Source of the DNA: Pelobates cultripes
Taxonomy: Eukaryota; Chordata; Amphibia; Anura; Pelobatidae
DNA length: 64,000 nt
Reading direction: 5' to 3'
Assembly (NCBI GenBank): GCA_933207985.1
Contig: OW240915.1
Coordinates: 273,574,016-273,638,015 of the forward strand
Shown: positions 47,285-57,672 of the stretch, piece by piece
Position numbering within the stretch: the stretch's first letter is position 1
Layout: every line of letters begins with the position of its first letter
Notes under the pieces: model-generated
Databases searched by the model: none
What the model was told of the DNA's origin: nothing
What the model saw: the letters and a program-made list of their open reading frames with translations, nothing else
Program-made: the position numbers and the translations under genes

Positions 47285-47859
47285 ATCTGTGGATTTTCTG
47301 TACCCCAGAAACAACAGTTTTGCTTATTGACAAAGCGATTTAAATGAAAACGAGCCTTATCAGACATGATGAGTTGATTAATAAATTCATTGTTTCCTCT
47401 GGCTTATATTCATTTTTCCATCGTGAAAATATTTATGATGAATCTCCCAAGACCCAATTATAATATGTACCAGCAACAACAAAAAATGAACTACTAAGAA
47501 ATTTGTTTTTTTGTCTGTCAAATCCTACTCTGAATTTTAGCCCATCCACTATTTTCCTTTTCAAATGTTAAAGATTGCTTAAAGCCCCCAAATATTTGCT
47601 GTGACCCCCAATCTGTGTGTGTTGCTAATATGTTCTAATTATAAGCTATATTATTTTGTTTAATCTTTTATCCATAAGTGTACTCAAAGCTCATAAACTT
47701 GTAATTAACCAAATCAGCACCTCAATAATGCAAGATAATACTCAGAATAGACACCAACTCAATTAGATGGCTCTTCAGTGAGTCCCCTCTCGGTTCTTAA
47801 GTTTTTAGCTGGTTTGGCGCCCTCTGCACAAGAGATGCAGCAGCCCCAGAGAATCACTT

Positions 47860-48245
47860 GACCTTGGTGGAGTTGTGGCTGATACCCCTCTGGGCACAGT
47901 GAGCACATCTTTACCTTTTTACCTTATGGAGACCCTAGGCAATTTGCAAACAATTTAAAACGGAGCACAAGTGAATACTGAGAAAAGACAGCAACTTAAT
48001 TATCTTGACATACAGTGGTGGGTCCCTCTGCTCAGTTCATCTGGTGCCATACAAAGAGAACCTACACCATTTACATATCAGACTGATTCCACTCCAAAAG
48101 GCCTGTCTAAATCTGAAGTAATAGTCAGCTCCCATTGCATCAGAAATACAGCTACCCCAAATGACTGTTTCTCCATGGTGGGTCTTGTCAGTTAGGTGTG
48201 GCTGATACCAATCTAGGCACATTGAGCAAGGGGTCCATGTCTGGA
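47860..48245. repeat. Direct duplication of a GTGGCTGATACC repeat unit
   Basis: GTTGTGGCTGATACCCCTCTGGGCACAGTGAGCA near 47875 recurs as GTGTGGCTGATACCAATCTAGGCACATTGAGCA near 48196, about 320 bases apart. Likely two diverged units of a tandem or composite repeat. Confidence 0.6.
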
Positions 48246-48315
48246 TTACCTTTTTATATGACATCCAAAAGATAAGTCTACCTAGAGATTTTAAACCGCG
48301 CTGTAGTTGATGCAG

Positions 48316-48393
48316 TAACCCCTTAAGGACTAAACATCTGGAATAAAAGGGAATCATGACATGTCACACATGTCATGTGTCCTTAAGGGGTTA
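48316..48393. mobile_element. 78-bp hairpin MITE (TAACCCCTTAAGGAC ends)
   Basis: TAACCCCTTAAGGAC (48316-48330) and its exact inverse GTCCTTAAGGGGTTA (48379-48393). The interior carries CATGACATGT...ACATGTCATG, a second nested palindrome. Confidence 0.85.
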
Positions 48394-48579
48394 ACCTACG
48401 GTGCTGTATTTCAAGTTTATCAATGTCTTAATATAGCCCAACTCTGCATAATTTTAGAGCAACTCACATTCTGTTATCCACATCTTAAAAATGGACAAAA
48501 CTAGATATATGCCATTACATTCTGGATGCACCGTGCATGGGCATCAGTCCCCAATGCTTCTGTAACAGGAGCATTATAT

Positions 48580-48770
48580 TGGCCATATGGCAGTGCCAGG
48601 GGTGTCTCAGGGCGCTGGAGAAAAGTAAGTTAAATCTTTTTTTTTTTTTTTTTTTTTCCTTCAGGTTTTGACTGCAATCATGGGATACGATGACTAAAAC
48701 TTATCATGCACTAGGACACTATAATGTTAGGAATACAGTTTCGTATTTCTAACGCTATGTGTTCCTTTAA
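48580..48770. mobile_element. T2-like MITE remnant with terminal hairpin
   Basis: AGGACACTATAATGTTAGGAATAC and GTATTTCTAACGCTATGTGTTCCT (48713-48766) fold back on each other; TTAA at 48767-48770. The same GTTAGGAATAC word starts the copy at 1999. Confidence 0.55.
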
Positions 48771-48889
48771 TGTAGTAATAGACAGGGCTATCGTATTTAC
48801 TAAATTTAACTTTGGAATGAATGCAGGTATTTGGTATTTAATCACTGGTCAGCTGGTGCTAAAAAAAAATATTCTGATTTAATTTCCAA

Positions 48890-49012
48890 CCACGCGAGAA
48901 TTGTCAAGAATTCAAAGTGAATTTCACATTTTGGGCCAGAATAGCCGAACTGGAACTATTTTCAATTCAGCTATTTTGGCCTTCGAGTTCAAATTCACTT
49001 CAGTAAACATTT
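48890..49012. mobile_element. Fold-back MITE, second copy of the GAATTCAAAGTGAAT family
   Basis: GTGAATTTCACATTTTGGGCCAGAATAGCCGAACTG pairs with CAATTCAGCTATTTTGGCC...TTCAAATTCAC. It lies about 240 bases before the last visible stau2 exon. Confidence 0.65.
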
Positions 49013-49254
49013 TTGTCACGTAATCATAAACCATTTTTATCACATTTGTTGCATTGACTATGGTAGGAATGAGTTATACAAATAAACTGAATTTTAATTA
49101 AACCTTAAAACATTTGGTACACTGCATGTTTGTACCATATTATTGCATTTTGTGAAATATTTTAAACTCGATAATGAAGGTTCTTCAGAATAGTTCTAGT
49201 GCTTCTATAAAATTGTAGTGATTTTTTTTTTTATTTGTTTGGCTTTTGCTACAG

Positions 49255-49368
49255 GTAAATTACTCTGATATACAAAATGGCAATGATTTCTTGACCTGCT
49301 TGACTTTGTCACCTATACAGATGACTTTCCAAGGCATCGGAAGCACAGTGGAAGCCAGCCATGATCAG
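49255..49368 (+). CDS. stau2: Staufen2 exon: first half of the C-terminal dsRBD-like domain
   Basis: This exon has 38 codons, phase 0 at both ends, with acceptor ACAG (AG at 49253-49254) after a T-rich tract and donor GTATCA at 49369. The translation begins VNYSDIQNGNDFLTCLTLSP and ends GIGSTVEASHDQ, matching the Staufen2 segment that follows GIQGFQ in mammals. In the Staufen fold this supplies the first helix end and beta strands of dsRBD5. In Staufen1 that domain is a protein-interaction rather than RNA-binding domain. The final helix (beginning AALSALKQF in mammals) and the C-terminal tail are not found between here and 64000, so the last intron exceeds 14.6 kb. The exon begins GTAAAT, giving AG|GTAAAT at the junction, and is a multiple of three, so skipping would be silent for frame but would remove the domain core. 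Confidence 0.95.
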
Positions 49369-49374
49369 GTATCA

Positions 49375-52300
49375 GTCATTTCTAATTATTTATTATAGTT
49401 AATACACTAAGTGCCTGCACGTCCAGCTATTGCATACACTTGTTACTCTGGAATTCCAGTGATGTGTTGGTTAATATATATTACAGTCATTGTGTTTAAG
49501 GTAAAAGCTGACCAGTGATGTAAGAGCCTAGGCTCAATTAAATTTTAGCAATACATGTCTCATTTTGCATTTAATATATTTACTATCTGTTAATATTTGC
49601 ATGAAGTGCACTATGTATTGGTTTGCTTTGGTTGGTAGTATCAAGTAGAATAAGAATCCCAGTCTCCAAATTAACTTGCTATTATCTAAGTTTCTCAATG
49701 TGTGATGCATCAATATTTACTTGTATGTATAATTTTTATCATATTGTTAAATGTTATATTTTGTGATTAGGTGGTATTGGCTATGCAGATTTTAAAGGTG
49801 ACTACAGACTTATTGTGGTCTATAGCACAGCACCTGCAGACCTGTCTGTACGATACATGAGGTGTGCATGGATCAAGATAGACAAAATGTTATTGTTTTT
49901 CCTCTTAAAGTAAATTCACTAAAGGTTATATGGAATGAGCAAGAATTGTAACACTCTATTAAATCAGTTCTAAAAGCTTTCTGAAATACCCAAACTGAAA
50001 TTCTAGCGCGGTCAACAGATGTGCTTAAACAAGGTAGGACTACTTTGTCTTGCTATATTCCCTATGCCTGACAAAGCGTGAGAAAAGATGGAGCTACAGC
50101 AGTCAAGTCTTGCCATTTCCCCCAGCCGTCATTAGAATGTAGTGATAAAGGTATTGTTTGTGGAGGCTCCCAAGGTTTCATGGGATTCTCCATAGATCTC
50201 AGTGTTGCATGAGCAAGAGTAGAACACTGACATGGTGTAATAAATATGTATATATAAAGGGTGATTGGGAGAAATCCTTTTATATAATATCTTTCTATAT
50301 TACCCATAATATTAATACACAGTGTGATGTTCTTTATAAAAAGAAATATACATTTATTCACAATGCAAATAGCAGTACATATGTAAAAACAACTTAACAT
50401 ATGGTATAAATTAACCATGTTCTAGAGAGAGAGGTCTTCAAAGTTCCTTTTGTCCAGAAAGTCTGGAGAACAGAACATAGCCCTTTGTCTACAGTTTTTT
50501 TTATAAACATGACTGTAATGATGTCAGAACGTTTAACTAAAATTTTGGGTCACTCCTCTTATTATACTATATACCCACATTCCAAACTTCTCATGCTACA
50601 GCATAGCAAATTACCATCTGTTCTTTTTAACTCATTAGACATCCATACCCAATATGACTAGTAACATAGAATATGTAATATTGTACACACGGGCTCCTGG
50701 CAGATTAGGTACTAGGACTGGCTGGGTGAAGATGGTAGTGGGTGCATCAGAAAGGTTCAGGTAAGTAAAACTCACCTTTTTCTGAACCCTACGACCACCA
50801 CACTGCAAGTGGAACAGTCATCATTGGGGGTGTTTGCAAAATATGCAAATGCCCCAGATTGGGATAGAGTTGCTTTAGGCAAACATCCGTAAATTATAAG
50901 TCAAGAAGACATCAGATAATGTACATAAAAAAAGTCTAAACGAACTAGACTCAGTTCTGCTGTTTGGTACAACATGTGAAAATACATACTTTGCTATGTT
51001 TGTGCTTTGGTTTAGTGTTTATATTGATGTAGAAGCAATTATCTGGTCCTTCTCTGAAAACTATGCATTAAGAGTTATGATGGCACTTGGTCACTTATCG
51101 CCAAACCAATTTATATTCATATTGATGGACTTCATCTGTTTTCAGAAATGGGACTACACGACAGTAGCTTGTGCAGATCATTATGGCCATTGTTTGGGGA
51201 CTTGTTCAGGCTTTATGATCAAGCTTTTTATGAGCAACTGACTATTCAGTATCCCCTTTCCTGACTCATATCCTCAACCGTTCAGCAAATCTAGTAATCA
51301 AGTAACCGTGTTCATAGATCAGTATCACTTATGTCACCTAAATTTGCCTGTTGTTTTGTGTTGATCTCTACAGATTTTTTTTTTATTATTGTTTTAAAAA
51401 AAAAAAAAAAAAGAGAGGGAAAAAATACTCACAAATAAAATTAAACTGTTACTTTTGTATGTGTTGATCCAACATTGGTTTCCAAAGCCATCTCTCAAAT
51501 CTGTGGTCCTTCAAATATCTAATTAAGAGCCCAATGCTGATCTCTGCAATGCATGCATCTCAAACTTTGGCTTCCAGATGTTACTGAATTTGAACTCCCA
51601 TGATTCTTTGGCCCGCTGTTGCATGGTTATATGGCCGTTAACATCTGGGGGATTACAGTTTGATATCGCTGCAATGAAGCTTGCTGCCGTTACACTACCA
51701 GGAAAATCTTTTCAAAGTGCTAAATTTGTTATAAAATATTCAGTGTAAGCTTTTGTTTAACCTTTGTTGGTCCTCCATTAAAATATAAACTAATTTCACC
51801 TCATAAATAATGTTTAATTATAACAGTGCGCAATAATGAACCGATAACACTGTGAGAATTGTCTACAGGTCTGTTGTAAAGTATCCTGAATGTACAATAA
51901 GATAATGCTTAAACTGTACCTCATTTATAGAGCCTGTATATTTTAGTGGGTAACAGCACGTCATTTATTGCAGCATACGGTTCTATGGTAAAAGTCACTT
52001 AAAACATAAACTTAAAAAAAGAAAACTATATTAGAAGCTCAGTAAGCATTGTTTGTCAGGAGTAGCATTTGCATGATACTAATTAAGAAAGGACTAATAT
52101 GGTCCCTCATGTAGAGGATTTAGCGTAGATTATCTTTTTGGAAGAAAGTCTGGAAGTGTTTAGGGAAATGCAATGTACCATAACTATTAGCCTAGTGATG
52201 GTTTGTATGGTTTAATCATGCACCATTGTCCTCATAAAACTGTGCCCTGCTAAATAATTATGGTTCTTTACTGCCTAGCAAACACAGAAAAATGTTTTAT

Positions 52301-53390
52301 TAGTCATTATAGAATTGGTCTTTAAGAATGGAGCCGGTTTATTATTTAAAACCAAATCTAAATTCTTTACAGTGCTCAGATTCAGTGTATAACTGTACAC
52401 TTGGGTTGGAACTTGCAAAGTTCTAAATGAGTATCACATTTATAATAAAGGCCAAGATTGTATATCCCTAAAGTGTTCTAATATGTTACCCTCTGGTTCT
52501 TTTGGCAAAGAAAGCTACTTTATTTACTTTTGTTTGCATTTTCCGCCAATACGTTTTTAGGAACTTTAACGTGGCCTCTATTGTTTTAATAACTGTAGCA
52601 TTTTCCTTGTCTTTGTATAATTCCTTAAAGGAATAGGCAGCCCAAACATTTTTTGTTTAATTGGAAAATGTTTTGCATCCCTTCCAATCAATAGAATGGT
52701 GCTTAAAATTGCCATGTGTATTGATATAGTACTATTAATGACCTATACAGGCACTATTTTTTTCCTTGATTAGGCCTAATAGGTTTATTTTATTAGCGTT
52801 GTAGATTTACTTTTACCCTTTGATTTATCAGGCTCATGCATGCATGCTTGCATATCCAATGTGTACGGAGGACCTCTTTCCCAGTCCACCAGGTTCATTG
52901 TTAGACTGCCTGTAACACTCAAGGGGAATCAGACAAAGACATTACAAGTTAAACATCCCTTGAATCTTTTTTTAAAAATACTTATGAGGTCATGTAGGTT
53001 AATCCCACTTCAGAGTTTGAGTGTTTTCTTTCTCTGTATTAGATAACAAAACAGCAAGAAGTGAGTCTGAGATAGCTCTAGGATTCTGCCCAGCAACTTC
53101 TGAAATGTGTAAATGTAAAAATTAAGTGTATTAAAATTGTAGGCCATGAAATTCAAACTGGTTACATAGTTGAACCATTTTTCAGATTCATTTTTTTTAG
53201 CTTAAAATTGAAAGTTTGCGTAAAATTCCCATTGAGTCACACTTTGAGAGCCTCCAAAATGTCTCTGCTACCTGCTTTGAAAGAACAGTCTAAGATGGGA
53301 TTAGGAGGCATATAGATGCTGCCTCTGTAGTCTTGCTGTTGTAAACAGTGTGGTTTCTGAGAAATGGTACTATTTACATTTTTAAATTTT
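49375..53390. other. Intronic stretch, largely unassigned
   Basis: 50040-50520 may contain a decayed repeat but ends are not clear. The ORF at 50996-51241 has no recognisable domain. Poly(A) and poly(T) runs at 51370-51410. Confidence 0.4.
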
Positions 53391-53394
53391 CATG

Positions 53395-53660
53395 TGTACA
53401 AGCTGCTGTGAGACAGACCGCCTCTAGGGACTTCACATAGAAGTAGATTTAACTGTTGGATCAGCCTGCATGGTGTACGGACACCAGGCTCTGTGTGCAT
53501 CAAGTGCTTCTGTTGTGCATGTAATCAATGCTTCTCTCGGAGAAGCATCTGGTTGGACAAAAGTTATCACAATTGATGACTACACCATAGAAACATTTCA
53601 CTACGATGTGGTCGGGCTCATTCCTTTGTTAGGTGAGCTTTCCTGTTTTGGGCACCTCCA
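53395..53660. mobile_element. Decayed MITE-like repeat
   Basis: GCTGTGAGACAGACCGCCTCTAGGGA recalls the CTAGTGGCTGTC...GACAGCCACTAG module, and AATGCTTCTCTCGGAGAAGCAT is a version of the AATGCTTTCCTATGGGAAAGCATT palindrome. GCATCTGGTTGGACAAAAGTTAT recurs at about 63210-63232. Confidence 0.45.
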
Positions 53661-53664
53661 GTGA

Positions 53665-54660
53665 ATCAATTTGCATTACTGGCCCACCTACCACCGTCCT
53701 GATCAGATAACTCCCAAATGTTGGAGTTATGTGGCGTTATACTACTCAGTATCTAGAGCATCTGTCACCATGCCATATGAAAGGTGAGGTTCTTGTATGA
53801 TCATCAGTAACTAACTGATCAGTTTCACAAGTTCTGAAAGGATCCGTTTTCCCTTTGCATCTTTCTTTCCATACAGTTGGTAATGGTGTTGAATTATGGA
53901 CGATATGAACCTATTATAGTGAAGAGACTTGGCACGTAAATGTCTCACACGTGTTTAACCTGCTATTTAGGATGTGTTATATGAAATACAAAATAATTTG
54001 TTCAGTTATAGACTGTGAAGCAAAGCCAATGCCATATGCCCTTATATATTGACTGCATTAAACTTCTATGAATATTTGAAAAATGCATTATTCAGTTAAG
54101 TCTTTTTATAACTTTTTTTTTTTTTTAATCCACATCCTTGTTTAGAACATTTTAAAACTTAATAACCATAAAAAGGTAAATTGGCACTTTGCTTTTCCCA
54201 TGACATAGTTTATAATGTCAGCCAGTACATTACATTTTGTTTGCTATTTTAAGAATTCTAGACATTTAACTTGTCTGATTCATTTTCTCTATTCATCTTA
54301 TTCCATTTTTCTGTTGGCTTTGTTGTGTATTTTGTTGGCTGTTGTGTATATTGTTAAAAACCAGATCACTAATTCCGCAATTTACACAACTATGCAACCA
54401 TCTGTATATCTGGGGAGCTATTTATCAAGATTGTTACATTGTTTGCCAATTATACAAGTGTCTTAAAAATACACAATCACACTTGATTATTATACGTAAG
54501 CTTTAAATATAGTTTTTAAACGTGTAAGAAAAACAGTAACATTTTGGGAGATTATTTAAATAAACAATATCATTAAGAACATTTGATTATAAAAAAAAAA
54601 TGTATATCCCATTCATACATTTTAGGCATGTTGATTTATTTATACATATTTGTATCTCTT
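53665..54660. other. Unassigned intronic stretch
   Basis: AT-rich, no recognisable feature. Confidence 0.5.
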
Positions 54661-54667
54661 AAATGTG

Positions 54668-54860
54668 TTTTAAAGAATGCATAACTTCCAAGTGTCCCAA
54701 TTTATGAGGCACAGTCCCCCTTTGGGAACTATGTACCCTGTCCAAAAAACTACCAAAAATCTACACATTTCTTTATAATTTGACTAAGTGGTGCTGCATA
54801 TACCCTAATGTCCCATGAAGTCTAGTCTTTTCCAATTTATCTCCTCTATCTTGTTCTCCA
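54668..54860. repeat. GGGACAGTCC-family interspersed repeat
   Basis: AACTTCCAAGTGTCCCAATTTATGAGGCACAGTCCCCC matches the fragments at 10855 and 13806. Confidence 0.5.
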
Positions 54861-55216
54861 CAAGTTGCTTGTTGATGTAAAGTGATACTGTGATTTCTTC
54901 AGTGACTGTCTGTATGTGGCATCCTATTTAACCCTCTCCTTCAGCTTCTCTGGAACATGTATCTCCAAACAGAAAAAGAAATGGAGTTAGTTTGTTTCCA
55001 CCCAGGTTCTTCTTCAGTTTGAGGACACAATTCAAACAAACGTTTTGGGTATACATGCAACGCAAGCAGTATATATACAGGTAAAAAGTGCTTACATCAC
55101 CAAAATTGCCACCCCCCAGTAATCATACACAGAATGAGAGCAGCTGTAGGGTTAATCTCTGCGTTCGCTGCATTTCCAGCACCTCCAGTGACTTCCGGGT
55201 TCGGCAGGCACTTTCG

Positions 55217-55275
55217 TGATGACGTCAGACGCCCTTCGCGTGTGACATCATCACATTCCGTTGCTAGGAAACGGA
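55217..55275. promoter_or_regulatory. CRE and X-box-like motif cluster in the Penelope 3' region
   Basis: TGACGTCA (55220-55227) is the full palindromic CRE. TGACATCA follows at about 55243-55250, and GTTGCTAGGAAAC (55260-55272) fits the RFX X-box pattern GTTNCYNNGNAAC. Binding is inferred from consensus only. Confidence 0.4.
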
Positions 55276-55739
55276 ACAACAAACAGGGATACAGCGCTAT
55301 ACCAATGCAGAGGCCGGTTTACAGCATCAAAATCATACGCAAAGCAAGCTAAAATCTATATCAATATCTTAAACATCTTTTTATGTACATGTTTACATGT
55401 ATATAATGCTCAAATAAGAGCAAAACTTAATGAATCTATGAGTATATTAGAAAGAGGAACTCAAATGTTGCCAAACAGCCACCCAACATATTAAAACATT
55501 AAATGAAGTGAAGAAGTAAACCTAAATCCCAATACAGGAGAAGAATATACAAATAAAGAATTCAAAAAGTCAGATACCCTATTTAGTTGGAGAATGTGTA
55601 CAACATGCAGTGAAAGATGGAATTCTACAAAGAGATGAATGGAGAGACTGACTAGTATAATAGTAGGGAGGAATCATACATATTCATATACATACCCAAA
55701 TCCAGGAGATCTCCCAAAGCGGGCACATGTAGGATGCAC

Positions 55740-56135
55740 CTACAGGAACCACTCAAGCTTCTCATTGAGACCATGAGAAGACACTGTGTCCAGGAGGTGC
55801 TTCAAGTGGACTTCTTTTTGGAGAAGCATCTTTTCCCTATTACCTTCTCTCATAAGTGGGGGAACCATTTCAAGTACCTGGTAACGTAGCTGCGAGGCAT
55901 TATGCCTCCTTTCTCTAAAATGTAATGCGACTGGCGCATCAGAGGTCATGCTACGAATCGTGGTCTTATGCTGAGACACCCGGTCTTTTAGGGCACGTTT
56001 CGTTTTACCTACGTAACCCAGACTGCACAGGCACTTGAGTAGGTACACTACAAAGTCTGTCTGGCATGTAAAAAACCCTTTAAGCTTAATCTGTTGGCCC
56101 ATCCTTCGGTGGGTGCAGAATGCACCCTTAATCAC
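55740..56135 (-). pseudogene. Penelope-like GIY-YIG endonuclease domain
   Basis: An open frame of about 131 codons contains DFVVYLLKCLCSLGYVGKTK, RALKDRVSQHKTTIR and LRYQVLEMV. VVYLLKC...GYVGKT is the GIY-YIG signature as in Penelope elements, with the conserved Arg in the following helix (LKDRVSQH). The Glu-bearing segment near LLQKEVHL is still present. Although this stretch is open, the rest of the protein is broken, so it is a relic. The domain nicks DNA to prime reverse transcription. Confidence 0.8.
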
Positions 56136-56699
56136 CCCACAGCAATGATTGCTGCTTAGGCAGGGGTAGGTACTATGTACAGGCTTAGAAAGAAGTCTGT
56201 TTCTTGTTAGGCGTGGAGTCTTCCCTGACTACAATGTCTCTTATAGATCGGCCCCATTTGTTCGCAAATAATGGGGAATTTTTGAAAAGGTTTCCTATAT
56301 GTTTGTCAGATTGCAATATGAACCAAAAAAACAATTTTTTGTATTTGAGGTGTAAATGATGAGAAGGTAGTTACAAACGGGATTCTATACTGTTTAGGTC
56401 TGTCTGTGGAAAGTACCTCGCGGTTCATATCCAGAGCCTTATGTTTAGCTTTTCGGAACAGGCGAGTATTCTGGCCCTTGTCCAGAAATTTTTGGGAGAA
56501 ATCTGTCAAACGCTCGTTGACTATGCTGTTGTCACTAACGATGCTGCAAACTCTCAGGAACTGGCTGTATGTATGGAATAGAGCAGATCTGTTTAGGAGA
56601 ATGTTCACATGTAGCATGCTGTTGGAATCTGTAGGTTTAGTATATAAGCCAGTCCGTAGGTATCCATTCTATTTACTGACTTGTGCATCTAAGAAATTA

Positions 56700-57290
56700 A
56701 CAGTCAGTGCTGATGGTGCTGGTAAACTGGATGTCCCTATGGAACTGACTTAGGGTCAAGAGAAAAGAATCAAGTTCTTCCCAGGTTCCGTGCCACAGCA
56801 TAAAGCAATCGTCTTTGTACCTTAGCCATTTAATAACATGAAAACTAAGCAGCTCATGCTGGTATACAAAAAACACTCCTCAAAATCTGTCATGAGGCCA
56901 TATTCGCCCCCATCACAGATCCTTTGACTTATTCATAGAAGATTGTTAGATATCTAAAAAAAAAAAATTCTCAAAACAACCTCTAGAAGGGTAGTTACAA
57001 ATGTGCACAATCTTTCATCCACCAGAACACTAGACAATTTTTCCTGTATTATCCTCAAGCCTTCATTGTGGGGTATGGACATATACAGGCTAGAAACATC
57101 TAATGTCACAAGTAAATCTGCAGGTTTAACTTCTAATTGTCTGATTTCTACAAGGAAATTTTTGTCTTGAATGTATCATTTGCCCGAGGTCACCAAAGGC
57201 TGTAGAAACTGATCTACAAAAATGGTCAGGGGCTGGAACATAGAATCTGTTCCAGCCACGATAGGACGACCAGGTGGATGAAGGGCGTCC
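56700..57290 (-). pseudogene. Penelope-like reverse transcriptase, broken
   Basis: Minus-strand frames show GRPIVAGTDSMFQPL (about 57275-57230), then LVTLDVSSLYMSIPHNEG (about 57110-57065; motif A aspartate), then after frame breaks WLRYKDDCFMLWHGT with the YxDD catalytic box as YKDD (codons at 56808-56819). The motif order is normal for reverse transcriptases and the wording is Penelope-like. Stops within the A-to-C interval (for example after LDI near 56955) make it inactive. Confidence 0.8.
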
Positions 57291-57672
57291 TTATGGACCT
57301 TGGGAAAGGTGTAAAACACGTGTTCTTGGAAACGTATTGATAAGAAAAGCAAACTTGGAACTGGTTCTCATCTCATCTTTATGAGCCTGCTCCACTACAG
57401 TGTGGATAATTTTAGTCACATGGTCGTTAGGGTAATTCTTTAGAATCTTATAATTATTTATGTCCATCAACTTGTATCTCCATTGTAAATCGTAAAATAC
57501 ACAACACATCTTCCATTGATATCTATGTATTACACATAACATGAGCTTGTGGTACAGTCACATACATTACACAGCTGACCTTACATAGGAATGCATTGCA
57601 TGAATAGTGTGCATCAAATAATTTACATTGTGTGTTTCTGTGAGTTCATGAGTGTTGAGAGTAGGCTATGTT

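Larger units (their letters stand above)
25281..49254 (+). other. stau2: stau2 long intron before the final dsRBD exon
   Basis: About 24.0 kb without any coding exon that I can support. It holds MITEs at 27.3, 34.4, 35.7 and 48.3-49.0 kb, a Penelope-type terminal repeat at 38.0-38.6 kb, two copies of a DNA-transposon-like repeat (31.9 and 43.1 kb), LINE fragments and an ORF1-only-type retroposon at 45.2-47.3 kb. Between them are several repeat-poor stretches listed below. Confidence 0.85.
54960..57560 (-). mobile_element. Decayed Penelope-like retroelement with RT and GIY-YIG endonuclease
   Basis: On the minus strand the order is RT (about 57290-56700), thumb/linker (56617-56306) and GIY-YIG endonuclease (56135-55740), then about 750 bases of 3' region. 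RT followed by GIY-YIG is diagnostic of Penelope-like elements. Frameshifts and stops split the single expected protein into several frames. The 3' region holds a CRE and X-box-like pair and a hammerhead-like block. Ends are approximate and no target duplication was found. Confidence 0.8.

Noticed and set aside
56406..56753. Plus-strand 115-codon ORF
   Set aside because: It is antisense to the decayed Penelope-like element.
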